A DNA stretch of 64,000 nt, from assembly GCA_022113835.1 (NCBI GenBank), contig JAILWY010000011.1, positions 1,984,001 to 2,048,000 of the forward strand, read 5' to 3'. Made by a program: the position numbers and the translations under genes. Below, in pieces: positions 45,200-56,274 of the stretch. Within the stretch, counting starts at the first letter, position 1, and the number at the start of each line of letters is the position of its first letter. A model generated the notes under the pieces. It was not told the DNA's origin. It did not search any database and saw nothing but the letters and a program-made list of their open reading frames with translations. This stretch comes from Atopsyche davidsoni. Its lineage: Eukaryota; Arthropoda; Insecta; Trichoptera; Hydrobiosidae.

Positions 45200-45490
45200 T
45201 GAAGAAATAATACCTGAAATAGAACACCTGAAATACCATGGGTGGACCGCGTCACAAATGAGAGAGTCTTGCACAGAGTGCGCAAAGAAAGAAAACTCCC
45301 GACGATGGTATAAAGGCGTTTTCTATTTTGGCAGAAAACGTCCAAGGGAAAATAGGCATCGGAAGGAGAAAGTCAGCATGGATGCGGAATCTGGAATCGG
45401 AATTCAGGAGTTTAGTAGAACTAATAAGACTAGGTCAGGATAGAGCTATGTTCAGTGAGATACTCGGAGGAGAGACACCTGATAGAGAAG
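45200..45490 (+). pseudogene. Non-LTR retrotransposon RT C-terminus relic
   Basis: Reads WVDRVTNERVLHRVRKERK-like at 45240-45300 and GRRKSAWMRNLESEFRSLVE... in another frame (about 45360-45440), ending ...DRAMFSEI. These are the C-terminal parts of the RTE-like family also present at 10034-10378. Several frame changes separate the pieces. Confidence 0.75.
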
Positions 45491-45947
45491 ATAAGAAATT
45501 ATGTATAATTCGCTCGCAGAAATATTACATATTGCTGAGAATATAATAAAGTGTGTGTAGAGCTTATGCTTTTTTTACATTTAATTAAAAAATGATATAT
45601 ATCAGTATTGCGTTTGTATCAGCGTTGGTTTAAAATATAGGTATGAAATTTTACTTAAAACCTAGGTGATTTCAATAAACATACAACATTAAAAATATAA
45701 ATTTATTATTTAAATTTTTAGGTGTAAAGTAAAAAAATAATTTTTCCTACCAACGATTATTTGCTTATTTATTTATGTTTCTATCCATAGTAGTCTTTGT
45801 TCAAGTAGTGAAATACAATTATGTAATAACAATATTGTTATTTACCATTTAAGCATAAATTGATAGCAACGTGTTTTTTTTATAAAAAAAATAATTAAAT
45901 TATTAAATTTATGGAAGTATATGTTTTAATGCTTGTAAAGCTGCCTG
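45491..45947. other. AT-rich non-coding stretch
   Basis: No gene seen. Confidence 0.45.
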
Positions 45948-47560
45948 TACACGCTGCGACATAACCGACGACCGAACAGTGAATTACTATCTTCCTATTC
46001 TGCGTTGCTTTTTTTTAACTTAAAAATAAACACCCAAAAAAAAAGAGTCGTTAGTCGGTTGCGCTGCAACCTGTGCAGGCAGCTTATATGTAAACATACG
46101 TGTGAACTAGAAATACAACTTATTCCTGCACGTACAAAAAACAAAACAGCAGAAAAACAATAAAAAGCAGTGTGCGATGCAACGAGGCAGAACGCGAAAA
46201 AAACTTCGGCCGACTCTGGCAGCCGTGTCGGGAACTTCGCGGTGCTGTCGGATTGAGATGCCTACACACGCTGCTTCACAACCGACAGCCAAACCAAATC
46301 TTAACATCCAATTAAACGTGCCCCCTTTATGCGTTGTTTTCTTAGACAATTTGTAAAAAAAATTGTACTTTTTTCGCTAGTACCGCAGCGCGTGTAGGCA
46401 GCATTATATGTGGGAACACGTGCCAACAAGAGACACAGCTACGGGCACAAAAAGCGGCGTGCGTTGCGGAAAAAATACTATGTCGACGGATTCGGAAGCC
46501 TCGAGGTGCCGCAGGGTACAGATGGGGCCAGATTAGGCTGCCTACACACGCTGCAACACGACTGACAACACAACCGATTAAAGCCAATTAAATTGTGATA
46601 AGAAATAAGCGTTTTGTCAAATGTTGTTGCAATTAATAAAAAAACGAAGACACTTGTATGTGCGGGCTGCTCTAGATGCGTGGGGGACCGATGGGGACTG
46701 ATAAGGCTGCCTAGACACGCTGCAATACAACCGACAACCAAGCCAAATAAAATGTGATTAGCAATAAACGTTTTGATGAATGTTGCAAAAATAAAATGAA
46801 GACGCTAGTGTGTGCAGGCAGCTCTATTTGAGTTGAGGGGAACCGATGGAGCACAACCGATAACCAAACCAATCCAAGCCATATACAATTTGATAAGAAA
46901 TAAGCGTTTCGTTAAACGCCTTTGTAAACAATAAAAAATACGGAGACGCCAGAGTGTGCAGACAGCTCTATACGAGAGGGGGAGGGGGGGGATTGATGGA
47001 CCAGATTAGACAACCAAACTAATCCAAGCCAAAAACATTACTATAAGAAAAAAGTAAACTTTTGTAAATAAAAAAAAATAACAAAAACGAAGAAGCCAGA
47101 GTGTGCAGGCGGCTCTGTATGAAGGGGGGGGGGGGTGGACTGATGGGTCAAATAAGACAACCAAACTAGTCCAAGCCAAAAAATTACTATAAGAAATAAG
47201 CGTTTTGTTAAACGCTTTTGTAAATAAAAAAAAAACGAAGACACCAGAGTGTGCAGGCGACTTTATATGAGAGGGGGGGACTGATGGGGCCAGATGCAGC
47301 CAGATTAAGCTGCCTAGACACGCTGCGACACAACCGACAGCCAAACTAACAAAGCCAAATAAAATATGATAAGAAAAAGCGTTTTTTTAAACGCCTTTAC
47401 AAACAACACAGTGCCAGAGTGTGCAGGCAGCTCCGCATGCGGACACACGTGTCGGCAAGAAACACAGCCTATTCCTGCCGGTACGCAACGACGGGAAGCG
47501 CAGCAAAAAAAAACCGCGGCCGACTCTGCCGGCGATTCCGGGAAGCTCTCGAGCGCGGGG
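45948..47560. repeat. Tandem array of eight MITE-derived units
   Basis: The first copies are complete MITEs with ends CTGCCTACACACGCTGC and GCGTGTAGGCAGC (45948-46086, 46256-46404), separated by a related spacer (CGGCCGACTCTGGCAGCC, ACACGTG...AAGAAACACAGC). From about 46530 the units become 140-155 bp long without the spacer: starts near 46530, 46706, 46853, 47006, 47150 and 47307. Each has AACCAAAC, TAAGAAATAAGCGTTTTG, GAAGACGCCAGAGTGTGCAGGCAGCTC and a growing G-run. The spacer block returns after the last unit (47440-47560). This looks like a MITE turned into a satellite. Confidence 0.88.
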
Positions 47561-47725
47561 GGGGAGGGGGTGAAGGGGGGGGGGGGGAGGCATGGTAGTG
47601 GGGGGTGGGGGGGCGGGGGGGGGCGGGGCGGGGCCAGGGGGCGCGCTGTGATTGGCTGGCGCGGGATGCGCCCGCGCAGGTCCGCGCGCCTTTCGTTTTT
47701 TAATCGCCGCCGAGCCGCGTCGCCG
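47557..47725. promoter_or_regulatory. G-run and GC-box/CCAAT island
   Basis: Multiple long G-runs (47557-47640), GGGGCGGGGCGGGGCC GC boxes and TGTGATTGGCTGG (inverted CCAAT) are followed by CpG-rich sequence. The layout resembles the T-box promoter island and 9805-9950. No convincing coding frame begins here. Strong G-quadruplex potential. Confidence 0.3.
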
Positions 47726-47964
47726 GGCGGTTTGGATTATTTTTTTATCATCATTTTTGTACTCGCCAGTGGCGTGCGGCAAGTATGAAATCCGAGCACG
47801 CAGCCTCGCTCTCTGTACATCGAATGAAGCTATCCGCAAAAAAATATTACAGATTCTCCGGGCTCCCCTGATACTGCGCGCGGGTTATGGAGCATAACTG
47901 ACATGTCGCAACAGCAAATCGTCGCTTGTTAGTTGTTCTGCAATTTTATTGAAAATATCTTGAA

Positions 47965-48070
47965 GAAAATCCGGAAGAATGGAGGTATTGAAAAGAGAAA
48001 GTTAGTGGGGATGCGGATTTACGACAGTTTAGCGAAACTTATAAGACCGGCCTAGGGTAGATGGGCACCA
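47965..48070 (+). repeat. Non-LTR retrotransposon 3' fragment
   Basis: GGTATTGAAAAGAGAAAGTT, GGGGATGCGGATTTACGAC and AACTTATAAGACCGG follow the order of the fragment at 45350-45430. Confidence 0.65.
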
Positions 48071-48134
48071 TAAGAAGAAGCACGAGAAGTCTTCAGCTTA
48101 ATAAATGTTTTATTTAGTTATACATTATCTAAAA

Positions 48135-48490
48135 CTAATCTTGCCTCTCCTCGTAAAAGGTCAGTGACCATTTCCTTCAACTTGTCTCTATTCTGGCCCT
48201 GTCTCACGAGTCCGGCTGCACTTCCGATCTCCAGCCACTGGCGCAAATCTTCTTTCTTCCAATGCCCATTTTTCTTTCGATTTTTCCTCAGACAATCAGC
48301 TGGAGGATGCTATACTTATTGTTGCGAAAAATAGGAGACCTTTCGCTTATTTACCAACGTCAAGAGTTCTCTTTCTTTGCATATTCTGAGCAAGACTCTT
48401 TCGTTTGTGACACGGTCAACTCATGGTATCTTAAGGATTCTCCTATACAGTCACATTTCAACTCCATAGAGGAGAACTGAGACGACATAA
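48135..48490 (-). pseudogene. Non-LTR retrotransposon RT C-terminus relic, reverse
   Basis: The minus strand encodes E-M-*-L-Y-R-R-I-L-K-I-P-*-V-D-R-V-T-N-E-R-V-L (about 48460-48390), matching the EMWLYRRILKTPWVD block at 10160-10210 with both Trp codons turned into stops (TGA). The 3' tail, 48180-48260, matches 37015-37110. It lies tail to tail with the forward fragment at 47965. Confidence 0.8.
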
Positions 48491-48825
48491 CACTTAGTGA
48501 ATCTCCATCGTGATTTCAGGGTTATGTCTCATGAGCATAGAACTAGAATAATCAATAGAAATTTAAATTATGGGTTAGGACGCTTTTGGCCAGTTACCAT
48601 CCGATTAATGATTGAATTCTTGAGAACCCTACACATGTTGCAACACAAGCGACCAAATTATTATCAAAGGTTTATCGTCGTTTCATTGCCCAATACATAT
48701 AATCACCTATTATGGCATTGCCAAACTAAATGCGTACATGACAGATGTTTGTTTATTTAAAAGGTTTATAAAATAATTTGGATTTAATTTTTTTTTACTA
48801 ATTATGGAGAACTTTAAAATAACGT

Positions 48826-48838
48826 TTATTATATATAT

Positions 48839-48924
<86 letters not shown>
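48826..48924. repeat. (TA)n microsatellite
   Basis: About 100 bases of nearly pure TA with two short interruptions. Confidence 0.93.
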
Positions 48925-48928
<4 letters not shown>

Positions 48929-49014
48929 GCTACTACAAAATCCGTTCATTTGAAAGTATATGTTTATAGGGGAAGCTATGGTGTATTGCTTGTATGGACC
49001 GCACGCCACTGAAA

Positions 49015-49095
49015 AGTATAGGTTGGGCTCAAACCGGCGCCCCTCGGCTATCACGCCCGGTTGCTTACTCTATTTGCCCACCGTGCCTCTCCATC
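49015..49095 (-). repeat. tRNA-like SINE head
   Basis: The minus strand reads GGCACGGTGGGCAAATAGAG, GTAAGCAACCGGGC, GTGATAGCCGAGG and CCGGTTTGAGCCC, an A-box-like and B-box-like pair about 45 bases apart. It lies next to a GCACGCCACTG end (49001-49011). Confidence 0.4.
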
Positions 49096-51859
49096 TCGTT
49101 GACAAGTTTAACCGTCGCATGAGCTATTCCCGACTACCTCTCGTGGAGCATCATGCATGCTATGCATTAGCGTTGTAAAACCACGTGTCTAGACAAAAGT
49201 GGGAATTTCCACAGAACTGCGTTGAATTTCATTATATTAATTTTAATTTATAAAAAAAAATGTATAATAAGTTATCTATGTTTTGTTTTTTTTTGTCTCA
49301 CGGTTTCGTGCAAACAATAATCACGTGTAAAAATGCGCTGCAATGATAGAGTCGGCCGGTGCACTCTACGCCACTGTGATTGCATTTTTAAAGTAACCTA
49401 ACGTATATTTACCCAGCGGAGCTATGACAATTAAATTACTAGGTTAAAGCTGAACTCCAGTGGCGTGCAGACTGCGGTAAGTAATTTATTTACTTTACTT
49501 TACTGCGGCTTTACTTGTAGTACTCCCTGTTGAAAAGTACGAATCGTCAAATGGGTGTGATCAAAGAAAGTGTATTATTCGTTGTATCCTAGCCATTTGG
49601 CTATTTTTATTTGATACGTAAACTACTAAGCAGCAGTATTTTGTAAAAAAAAAAAAATTTTAATTATAAATAAATAAATATAGTAGTAAAGTAACAAGCA
49701 CGTTAGTTTATTTTGTGTTTTTGTTTCCATGCGAAGCAATACATTTTTATTGTTTTATAAATATTTATTTATATATATATACTTATTGAGATATTTGAGA
49801 TAAATATAATTAATAATAATGCATTGTGCAATATTTTAAATTATCACAAAACAATGTGTTGATCAATTTTCTATGATAAAATTGTATAAAAAAAAAATCA
49901 AATTTGAGGTTCTGTTTTGTATGCTACTTGCACGCAATGCACTCGGTTTATGTAACTGCATGCCCGTTTTTTGAGTACGCCACTGGCGCGCGTACAGAAA
50001 GGGCTGTGAATAAGGCAATAAAGGAATGCAGAGTGAAAGTCGAGGAAAAATGCAGCTCAAAGCTGACGCAACCACAAAAGCGAGAGGCCTTCATTTAGCA
50101 GCGGATTGTAAAATAATTATGTGTAAAAATAATTTTTTCATGAGAAATACTCCAGAGACTAAACTAAAAATAAAAATGAGACTGCAAATAAAGCGCATAT
50201 TTGATGATCGATTCACATACGAAACGACGAGAAAATACTTGAAATTTTTTTTTATCATTTTAACTATTATATAGTATTTTAACTTTAGTAAATCACAGAT
50301 GAATAAACGTATTTCAATATTTTTTTTAGGCATTTTTATTAATATTCTATAATTTATATAAAAAGAGTTTAGAAGTTTGATATAATGAATGTGTAAAAAA
50401 ATCATTACTTATATACGATAAATCTTGAACACGGGATTAATTTGTAATACTCCATGAAATAAGAAGTACAAACAAAAATGTTGGTAATCTCTTGTTTTAG
50501 AGCATTTGAGTTTTATTTCAGTATAAAAATATTTTTTTTTATCATAACGCAATTTTATTTTTTTCAGCAGTCTTCAGTTGTGTTCATAGGAAAAAGTAAC
50601 AATGAACGGTAGAGCATTCATTTGGAGAAGTTTTAGAGCGTAACAGGTATGAGTTTAATTGTACATTAGTGTGCTCTCTCCTGTGTTTGAGAAGGTATAC
50701 GCACTGATGCTCTAAGCTGCCTACACACTCTGTGATCCAACCGACAACCGAATGGTCGCCTAACAAAAACGCACTTTTGATTCACAAAGTTTTGCCTCAA
50801 AATTCAAGATATTCAAGATATTATATAGTAAGAGTTGTTCTCTCCGATACTGGGTGGGTGACTAAGCAAATGCCTGATACATTTCAATCCGGACACTCAA
50901 AAAGCCTATATCTTCGCCAAGCCTATTTAAAATGAAAAATATGTCAATGACATCAAAAATACACGAATTCATGAATGGTAAAGTACACAAAATATACTTT
51001 GATGTGATAAATTTTAAATAAGCAAATTTCACAATTGAATACGAATCGTTTCAATAAATTTTATATACTTACAATAAAAATAAAACAATGTTTTAAAAAA
51101 CACGTAATTATTCAAAATTAGCAAATAATACACGATTCTCGAATTTGATAAATTTAATTTAAACTTAAACGCAAATTTCTCAAAAATCGCAAAAAACAGA
51201 TAGATTTGAATTTTCACTCAGGAGTGGCCCTCGTTTTGCCATTTTCGCGAGTAATATATTTTTATTACATTTATTGCGAGGGCAACACTTGCGAGGGAAT
51301 GCCTCGCGCGAGGGGGAGGTTTAATATAGGAGCCAGGGGGTGGGGGCGTCTTATTATTGTACGGAGGTGAAGAATGCCATGAACGTCACAGGGGAAGTGT
51401 CGCCTCCGGGGCCGGCCCTGGGCGCCTCGGGAGCCCGACACACCCACCAAAGTTGCTATATTTGATAGGTCAGAAATAGAGCGTATTATGCATCTCGAAA
51501 CATTTTTTGATCATTCCTATTTGACAGGTGAAAAATTCTACGGAAAATTTTTGATTGAAGTGTCTCAATACTGTTTTTTTTTTTTTTAAACATATTTTTT
51601 TAAATAAAATTGTACACTGATGCCCAATACGCCCCTGGTGTCGCCAAAAGAGGTTACAGGGGTAATAAGATGTGAATTTGTCACATATGAGTGAGGGGAG
51701 TGCTCGCTGGAGGCGCCTCCGAGTGTCTCCCTGCTTGAAGAGTGTCAAGAATTTCATATGAGAGATGAAGAGCACAGGTATAAACTCACCTGTCATAGAG
51801 GCAATGCGAATATTTGCTCGAAGTTAGAGACTACTCACAGTGGACTAGTTTCATTTGAA
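49096..51859. other. Non-coding; several hAT-like and MITE ends
   Basis: CACGCCACTG-type ends lie at 49367, 49458 and 49975, and a MITE end CTGCCTACACACTCTGTG at about 50717. Balanced patches at 51220-51460 and 51600-51780 carry no recognised peptide. No gene is supported. Confidence 0.4.
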
Positions 51860-52015
51860 ATGCTATGCTATGACACAACTGATAAAATAATGGTAATGGT
51901 AGTGTTTTTTTTATGGTTTTGCCTGAGTAAACAAAGCAAAAGATGACGCTGTTGGGCAACTGAAAATCGGTCGTCAGTTGTGTCGCAGTTTGTAGTCAGA
52001 TATGTAGAAGGCTTT
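51860..52015. mobile_element. MITE of the CTACACACGCTGCGAC family
   Basis: Left part GCTATGACACAACTGATAAA; core TTATGGTTTTGCCTGAGTAA and GATGACGCTGTTGGGCAAC; right part GTCGTCAGTTGTGTCGCAG, TTTGTAGTCAGATATGTAG. The core matches 35000-35100, confirming a full unit. Confidence 0.6.
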
Positions 52016-52023
52016 AGCGTGCT

Positions 52024-52024
<1 letters not shown>

Positions 52025-52058
<34 letters not shown>
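52025..52058. repeat. (GT)n microsatellite
   Basis: About 17 GT units. Confidence 0.95.
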
Positions 52059-52062
<4 letters not shown>

Positions 52063-52660
52063 GGCGATTCCGGACCGGATGTTCCCGTGTGTTTGATCCG
52101 CCCTCCAAATACAGATCACAATGAATTCAATAAAGAGCAAGAGTGGGCGGGGCGACTCGTTGAATTTGTAATCTTAAAAAAAAAAAAAAACTATGATCGG
52201 ATAACAAAAAAAAGCCTTCGCTGCCTTCGTATACATGATCTGTATATGCTTACCCACGCAATAAAATCAAAATTCAATAAAACAGTACACGACGCGGCAA
52301 GAACGTATTATCGAATAAAGGATGAAATATCGGGTGTTTTTGAGTCCACGTCGTCGCGTGTAAAAACACACATGCCGCGGTTCGAATCCCACGCAATTAA
52401 GGATGTCGACACACAATGAACCGGAGGCTTCGTTTTCGCAATTTTGCAATCGTATGCCGCAAATCAGTGTCGAAAGCGATCAGTTTTGCGCGAGTCAAAA
52501 GGGAGGGTTATTCCAGAACCCCATTGATGTCGCGGCCGCCGCGCCGGCCAGATGTCAGATATTCCGGGGTTGCCATTCAAAAGAACATAAAAGATAGAAT
52601 CGGGGAATTAAAAATCGAGGCGTGTGGGATGTTAAAAGTATAAATATTTCTTTTATATTT
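52059..52660. other. Non-coding, balanced composition
   Basis: Frames of up to 128 codons have no recognised motif. A B-box-like GCGGTTCGAATCCCACGC lies at about 52378, without a clear A-box. Confidence 0.35.
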
Positions 52661-52662
52661 TG

Positions 52663-52715
52663 AAAAGCCGACTACACACGCGGCGACGCCGCTCGCGACC
52701 GATTTGCTATTACCC
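52663..52715 (+). repeat. MITE left end
   Basis: AGCCGACTACACACGCGGCG followed by GCTCGCGACCGATTTG, as at 40921 and 34935. Confidence 0.6.
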
Positions 52716-52789
52716 GAAAGCGTCCCTTTTTAATTCAGTTCATTATAAAGTACGATTTAAAATTTAGTCATGTTTTTACTTGCTTCTCA

Positions 52790-52840
52790 ATAAGCGACTA
52801 GTTTCGCACTTATGCTGGATTGGCATCTTCAAGCGGAGAT
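52790..52840 (-). repeat. CTGAAG-hairpin-GAAAC motif, copy 4
   Basis: The minus strand reads CTTGAAGATGCCAATCC, AGCATAAGTGCGAAAC, TAGTCGCTTATTGAG and, a little on, GTAAAAACATG. It is clearly related in order to the fold-back MITE phrase TTGATAATGCCAAC...GGCGAAACCGGTCAC...AAAAACA. Confidence 0.5.
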
Positions 52841-53247
52841 AGTAAATAACGCTTATGATATGTATACAGATTTTATTGGTATCATTTAGTAAGAAACTTT
52901 GCACGCCAAATAAGTGGGCCATAAGGCAGTTTAAAGATTAAAAAAAATACACTTAATAGCGCATACAACAGAACTCTTCAAAAAGTGTCCTTCGTTCATC
53001 TGGCAATACATTAAAATCTGAAAGCATGCAGTAATTATATTTTACAATGACTTTAAACGCTCTTAATGTCAATGCACGCAGTAACAGATCATAAAAGATA
53101 AATAGCGTGTCTTTCAGTGTCGCTTAAAAAGAAGGTAGTATTTAACTTTGAGATTTTTTGTGATACTGAAAAGTCTTCCTTGCAGTGTTATTATCTTTAA
53201 AAATCCAGGTCAAACAGCTTTGCAACCCAAACAAGGCTCTACTACTT

Positions 53248-54200
53248 AGTGACCATGAGGTTTGATTCCCTTTTTTGCGCCTAATGACCGTCATTTCTAT
53301 ATTATTACTTTGATTATATATTAAGACTACAATACACTTCTGAAACATAAGGGTAGGTATATATAGGCATATATTATCAAGCAATGCCTCTAATTCTTCA
53401 TCTTCGAATTTTTTTGGTTGACCTGAACGTTCTTTGTCATCCACATCGAAATCATCATTGATAAAGCGTCTAAACCAGTTCTCACACGTTTTTTGCGATG
53501 GAGCATGTTCACCATAAACTTCACACAGCAATCGGTGAGCAACTTTCAGCTGATTTTTTCTTCCAATTGAAACAGAAAAGTAAAGCTTCCCGCAAATTGC
53601 GTTTTGTTCGTACAAAAGTTCAAAAAAAAAATGTTGTATACACTTCAGCGATATGACGTATACTGAAAACACGTATGACGCTTCACAGTGAAATGTTAGA
53701 GTATAGCCTGATGCGATTCAATACTAGTAAAAAATTAATGCACACACCGTATACATAAAAAGATCTCTAACTCGTAATATCAAAACTAAAACATAGTGCC
53801 TCTTCGAGAATTGCGTCTCATTTCAGGCTGATGACTATCATAGTATGAACAAATTTTTATGATGTTGTGCGGTTTACATATAAAAGCTGTCAGGGTAGGG
53901 GCCTGGGGGGCGGCTACGCCATGAGGTTTGATTCCTGTTTTTGCGTCTAATGACCGTCATTTCCATGTTATTACTTTGATTATATATTAAGACTACAATA
54001 CACTTCTGAAACATAAGGGTAGGTATATACATAAAAAGGTCTCTAACTCGTAATATCAAAACTAAAACATAGTGTCTCTTCGAGAATTGCGTCTCATTTC
54101 AGGCTGATGACTATCATAGTATGAACAAATTTTAATGATGTTGTGCGGTTTACATATAAAAGCAGGCAGGGTAGGGGTCCGGAGGGCGGCTGCGCCCTTT
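53248..54200. repeat. Tandem duplication, about 285 bp per unit
   Basis: Unit 1 (53248-53362 plus 53750-53935) and unit 2 (about 53917-54200) share CCATGAGGTTTGATTCC, the CTAATGACCGTCATTTC block, ACTTCTGAAACATAAGGG, AAAACATAGTG-CTCTTCGAG, TTCAGGCTGATGACTATC and a GC-rich end. Unit 1 is split by the mariner relic at a GTATATA/TATACATA target; unit 2 has the intact junction GTATATACATAAAAAGG. Confidence 0.88.
53363..53750 (-). mobile_element. mariner relic nested in the duplication
   Basis: The minus strand encodes the N-terminal helix-turn-helix part of a mariner transposase: LKVAHRLLCEVYGEHAPSQK, TCENWFRRFINDDFDVDDKE and RSGQPKKFEDEELEALLD (about 53630-53375). The match is to the group with YGEHAPS--TC--WF--F and D-KERSGQPKK-E. 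The catalytic DDD domain is absent. The pre-insertion junction is preserved in the neighbouring unit. No clear terminal repeats are seen. Confidence 0.85.
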
Positions 54201-55430
54201 GGGGCCCCCGGCGTATTGGGTTACCGTAATAATTGGCCGGGCCAAGGGAAGGATTAGGACGGGCTGCAGATGGAGACGTCAAAACGGATCCCGTCCAGGA
54301 TGATCAGAGTCTGGAAGAGTTTCCGGTTAGCTTGCTGCACTCACTGTCTCCGATTTTCAAAGCATTGTCAGCCATTTTGTTTTTTTTTTTTCGTACTCAT
54401 AGACAACTCGAGGCACAAAGCCTTCTACACGCTTGGGCATCAAATTTTCGGCGACATCGCAAAAAACTGTTTACTGCTGTTTGTTATTGTAATTAAGCCT
54501 TGAAACCTGCTGTAAATAAAGCGAATTTCTTATATATTAAGCCGCGTCACATTACAGCAATTTCAATACCCAAGAAAGTTACTTGAAATATTTAAAGATT
54601 GCCTGCCTTGTGGTTCGATTGTTAGTGAAATTACTTATCGATTAAGGGTTTATAAAATGTATAGACTAAGTTTAAGGCTTAAGTGAAAAAAATAATCTAC
54701 AATTTTTATTTATTTTTTAGTACAAATGTCGACGCATAATTCTCAAACTTTCGTGAAAACTTTAGACAGGAATGTATGAAAAATATTTTTTTGCATAACT
54801 GAGCGAGAATTTGAATTGACACATGCAAGTGTAAAAAAGATTTTTTATAAAAGTATTTTACTGTTTATATTACGTGTGAATTGTTTATATGAAATTACAT
54901 ACACTGGTTTAAAAAAAGTCTTATGTAAAGGCAAAGTGCTGTATTTCTGTTAAATTATAGACATCGAATTAACACTAAAAGTTTTTTTTATATTTTAACA
55001 ACACTTGGATTGCTTTTAGAATCAGTTGCTGATATAAAAAATAGATGCAGATAAATTTTTAATTTTAAAAAAATATTGTATGACGAGATGTTGTAAACAT
55101 GAGTGAAAATTTTAAATAAAATAATGATTATTTCTAAGTGCACCACTGGTGGGACAAATGGTATTGAAGATCCCGCTGCACCGGTCTGGTACCATTGATC
55201 AATACCACCATGGTCACGACCATAGTCAAGGCACGTCACAATACAGCGTATCGAATTTCTCGCGTCAATTGTCTGAATGCGAATAAAACGATTTTTTGCG
55301 GCACAAAGGCCTGAAACCGCGGCGAAAACAAATATCTATACAACCTTCCTGAAATTAGCCGGATAAAAAAAGATTCGATGAATTTTTGTAGAGCCCTGTT
55401 GTATCACCTGGACTGGACGGTTTAATTCAA
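54201..55430. other. Non-coding; no supported gene
   Basis: A GC-richer patch at 54170-54300 follows the duplication. The rest is AT-rich with a balanced patch at 55130-55260. A weak MITE end lies at about 54420. Confidence 0.4.
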
Positions 55431-55435
55431 TTTCT

Positions 55436-55595
55436 GAAAGCTCCCTACACGCGTCGCAACCTGCGATTAGCCGATAGCTTTCTCTTTACTAAGGCGAAAA
55501 CCGCAAATAATGGACTTGCAATCAGGCATGATTGCAAGTCGGTTGTATTTTGTGTCACTGCGTGTGTAGTCGGCTTTTGATATAAAAGCTTATGC
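55436..55595. mobile_element. MITE of the CTACACACGCTGCGAC family, complete copy
   Basis: Left end AAAGCTCCCTACACGCGTCG, core with GGCGAAAACCGCAAATAATG and a 12-bp dyad GACTTGCAATCA...TGATTGCAAGTC, right end GTGTCACTGCGTGTGTAGTC. The ends are imperfect inverted repeats of about 20 bases. Confidence 0.65.
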
Positions 55596-55805
55596 GAAAA
55601 TAAGAATTAAAGAATATTTTGTGACACTTATATGAATAAAATTACATAAAAACATAGTTTTATCAACTAGACAAGTTTTTCTTTTTATTCAGAGATTATG
55701 CGATGCAAAGCTTCAAAATTTCCATGAATCCCTGTTATATTACATAGACTTTAATTAAGCTGCTTTTCAACGTCTTATTGAGAGTTTTTTTACTAACATT
55801 ACTGA

Positions 55806-55846
55806 CACACACACATATATATATCTAAATATATATATATATCTAT
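55806..55846. repeat. Interrupted (TA)n/(CA)n tract
   Basis: Short CA units followed by two TA runs. Confidence 0.8.
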
Positions 55847-56040
55847 TATAATTATCCAAATGGTCAAAAGATTATGCACATTTTTTTGGGCGCTTTTATG
55901 ATGCCTTAGCCTTTTTTAAGTGTTTTTTCATATTTACTCTGATATATCGCCATAATAAATATTTTTATAACACTTATATATCGAATCACAGTTAATAGAA
56001 AATCCAATTTATTTTTCTCGTACGCTAAATATCTAAAATT

Positions 56041-56170
56041 TGTAATGCAGCTTATAAGCGTAGCAACACAACAGGTGATTCGACAATAATTGTTGTAAGT
56101 TAAATACCTCAAAAATAGGACGCCACTGGCCTTTATCGTTTGCGTCGCTACGTGTGCAGGCAGCTTCACT
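56041..56170. mobile_element. MITE of the same family, with an inserted hAT-like end
   Basis: Left end TGCAGCTTATAAGCGTAGCA, right end GCGTCGCTACGTGTGCAGGC. A CGCCACTGG block lies between (56121). Confidence 0.5.
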
Positions 56171-56274
56171 TTCAGTCATCACTTCAAGGTAACGTGAAGT
56201 CAGTCATAAAAAGCAGGACGATGCTCCATCATATCTCACCGCTGAGGCAGAAAAACGCGGCGCTTTCAAGGTCG

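Noticed and set aside
47006..47344. Frame with repeated A-A-C-L-G-S-L type segments
   Set aside because: The repetition is that of the tandem MITE units, not of a protein domain.
46256..47440. CRISPR-like array of regular repeats
   Set aside because: Units are 140-300 bp, diverged and built from MITE ends. This is a eukaryotic satellite, not short repeats with unique spacers.
47366..47839. Frames of 140 and 150 codons around the G-run island
   Set aside because: Gly- or Pro-rich translations of homopolymer runs, partly inside the MITE-derived array.
52375..52395. tRNA gene at the GGTTCGAATCC B-box
   Set aside because: No A-box at the correct distance and no cloverleaf; likewise at 12206, 18584, 32527, 39810 and 44467.
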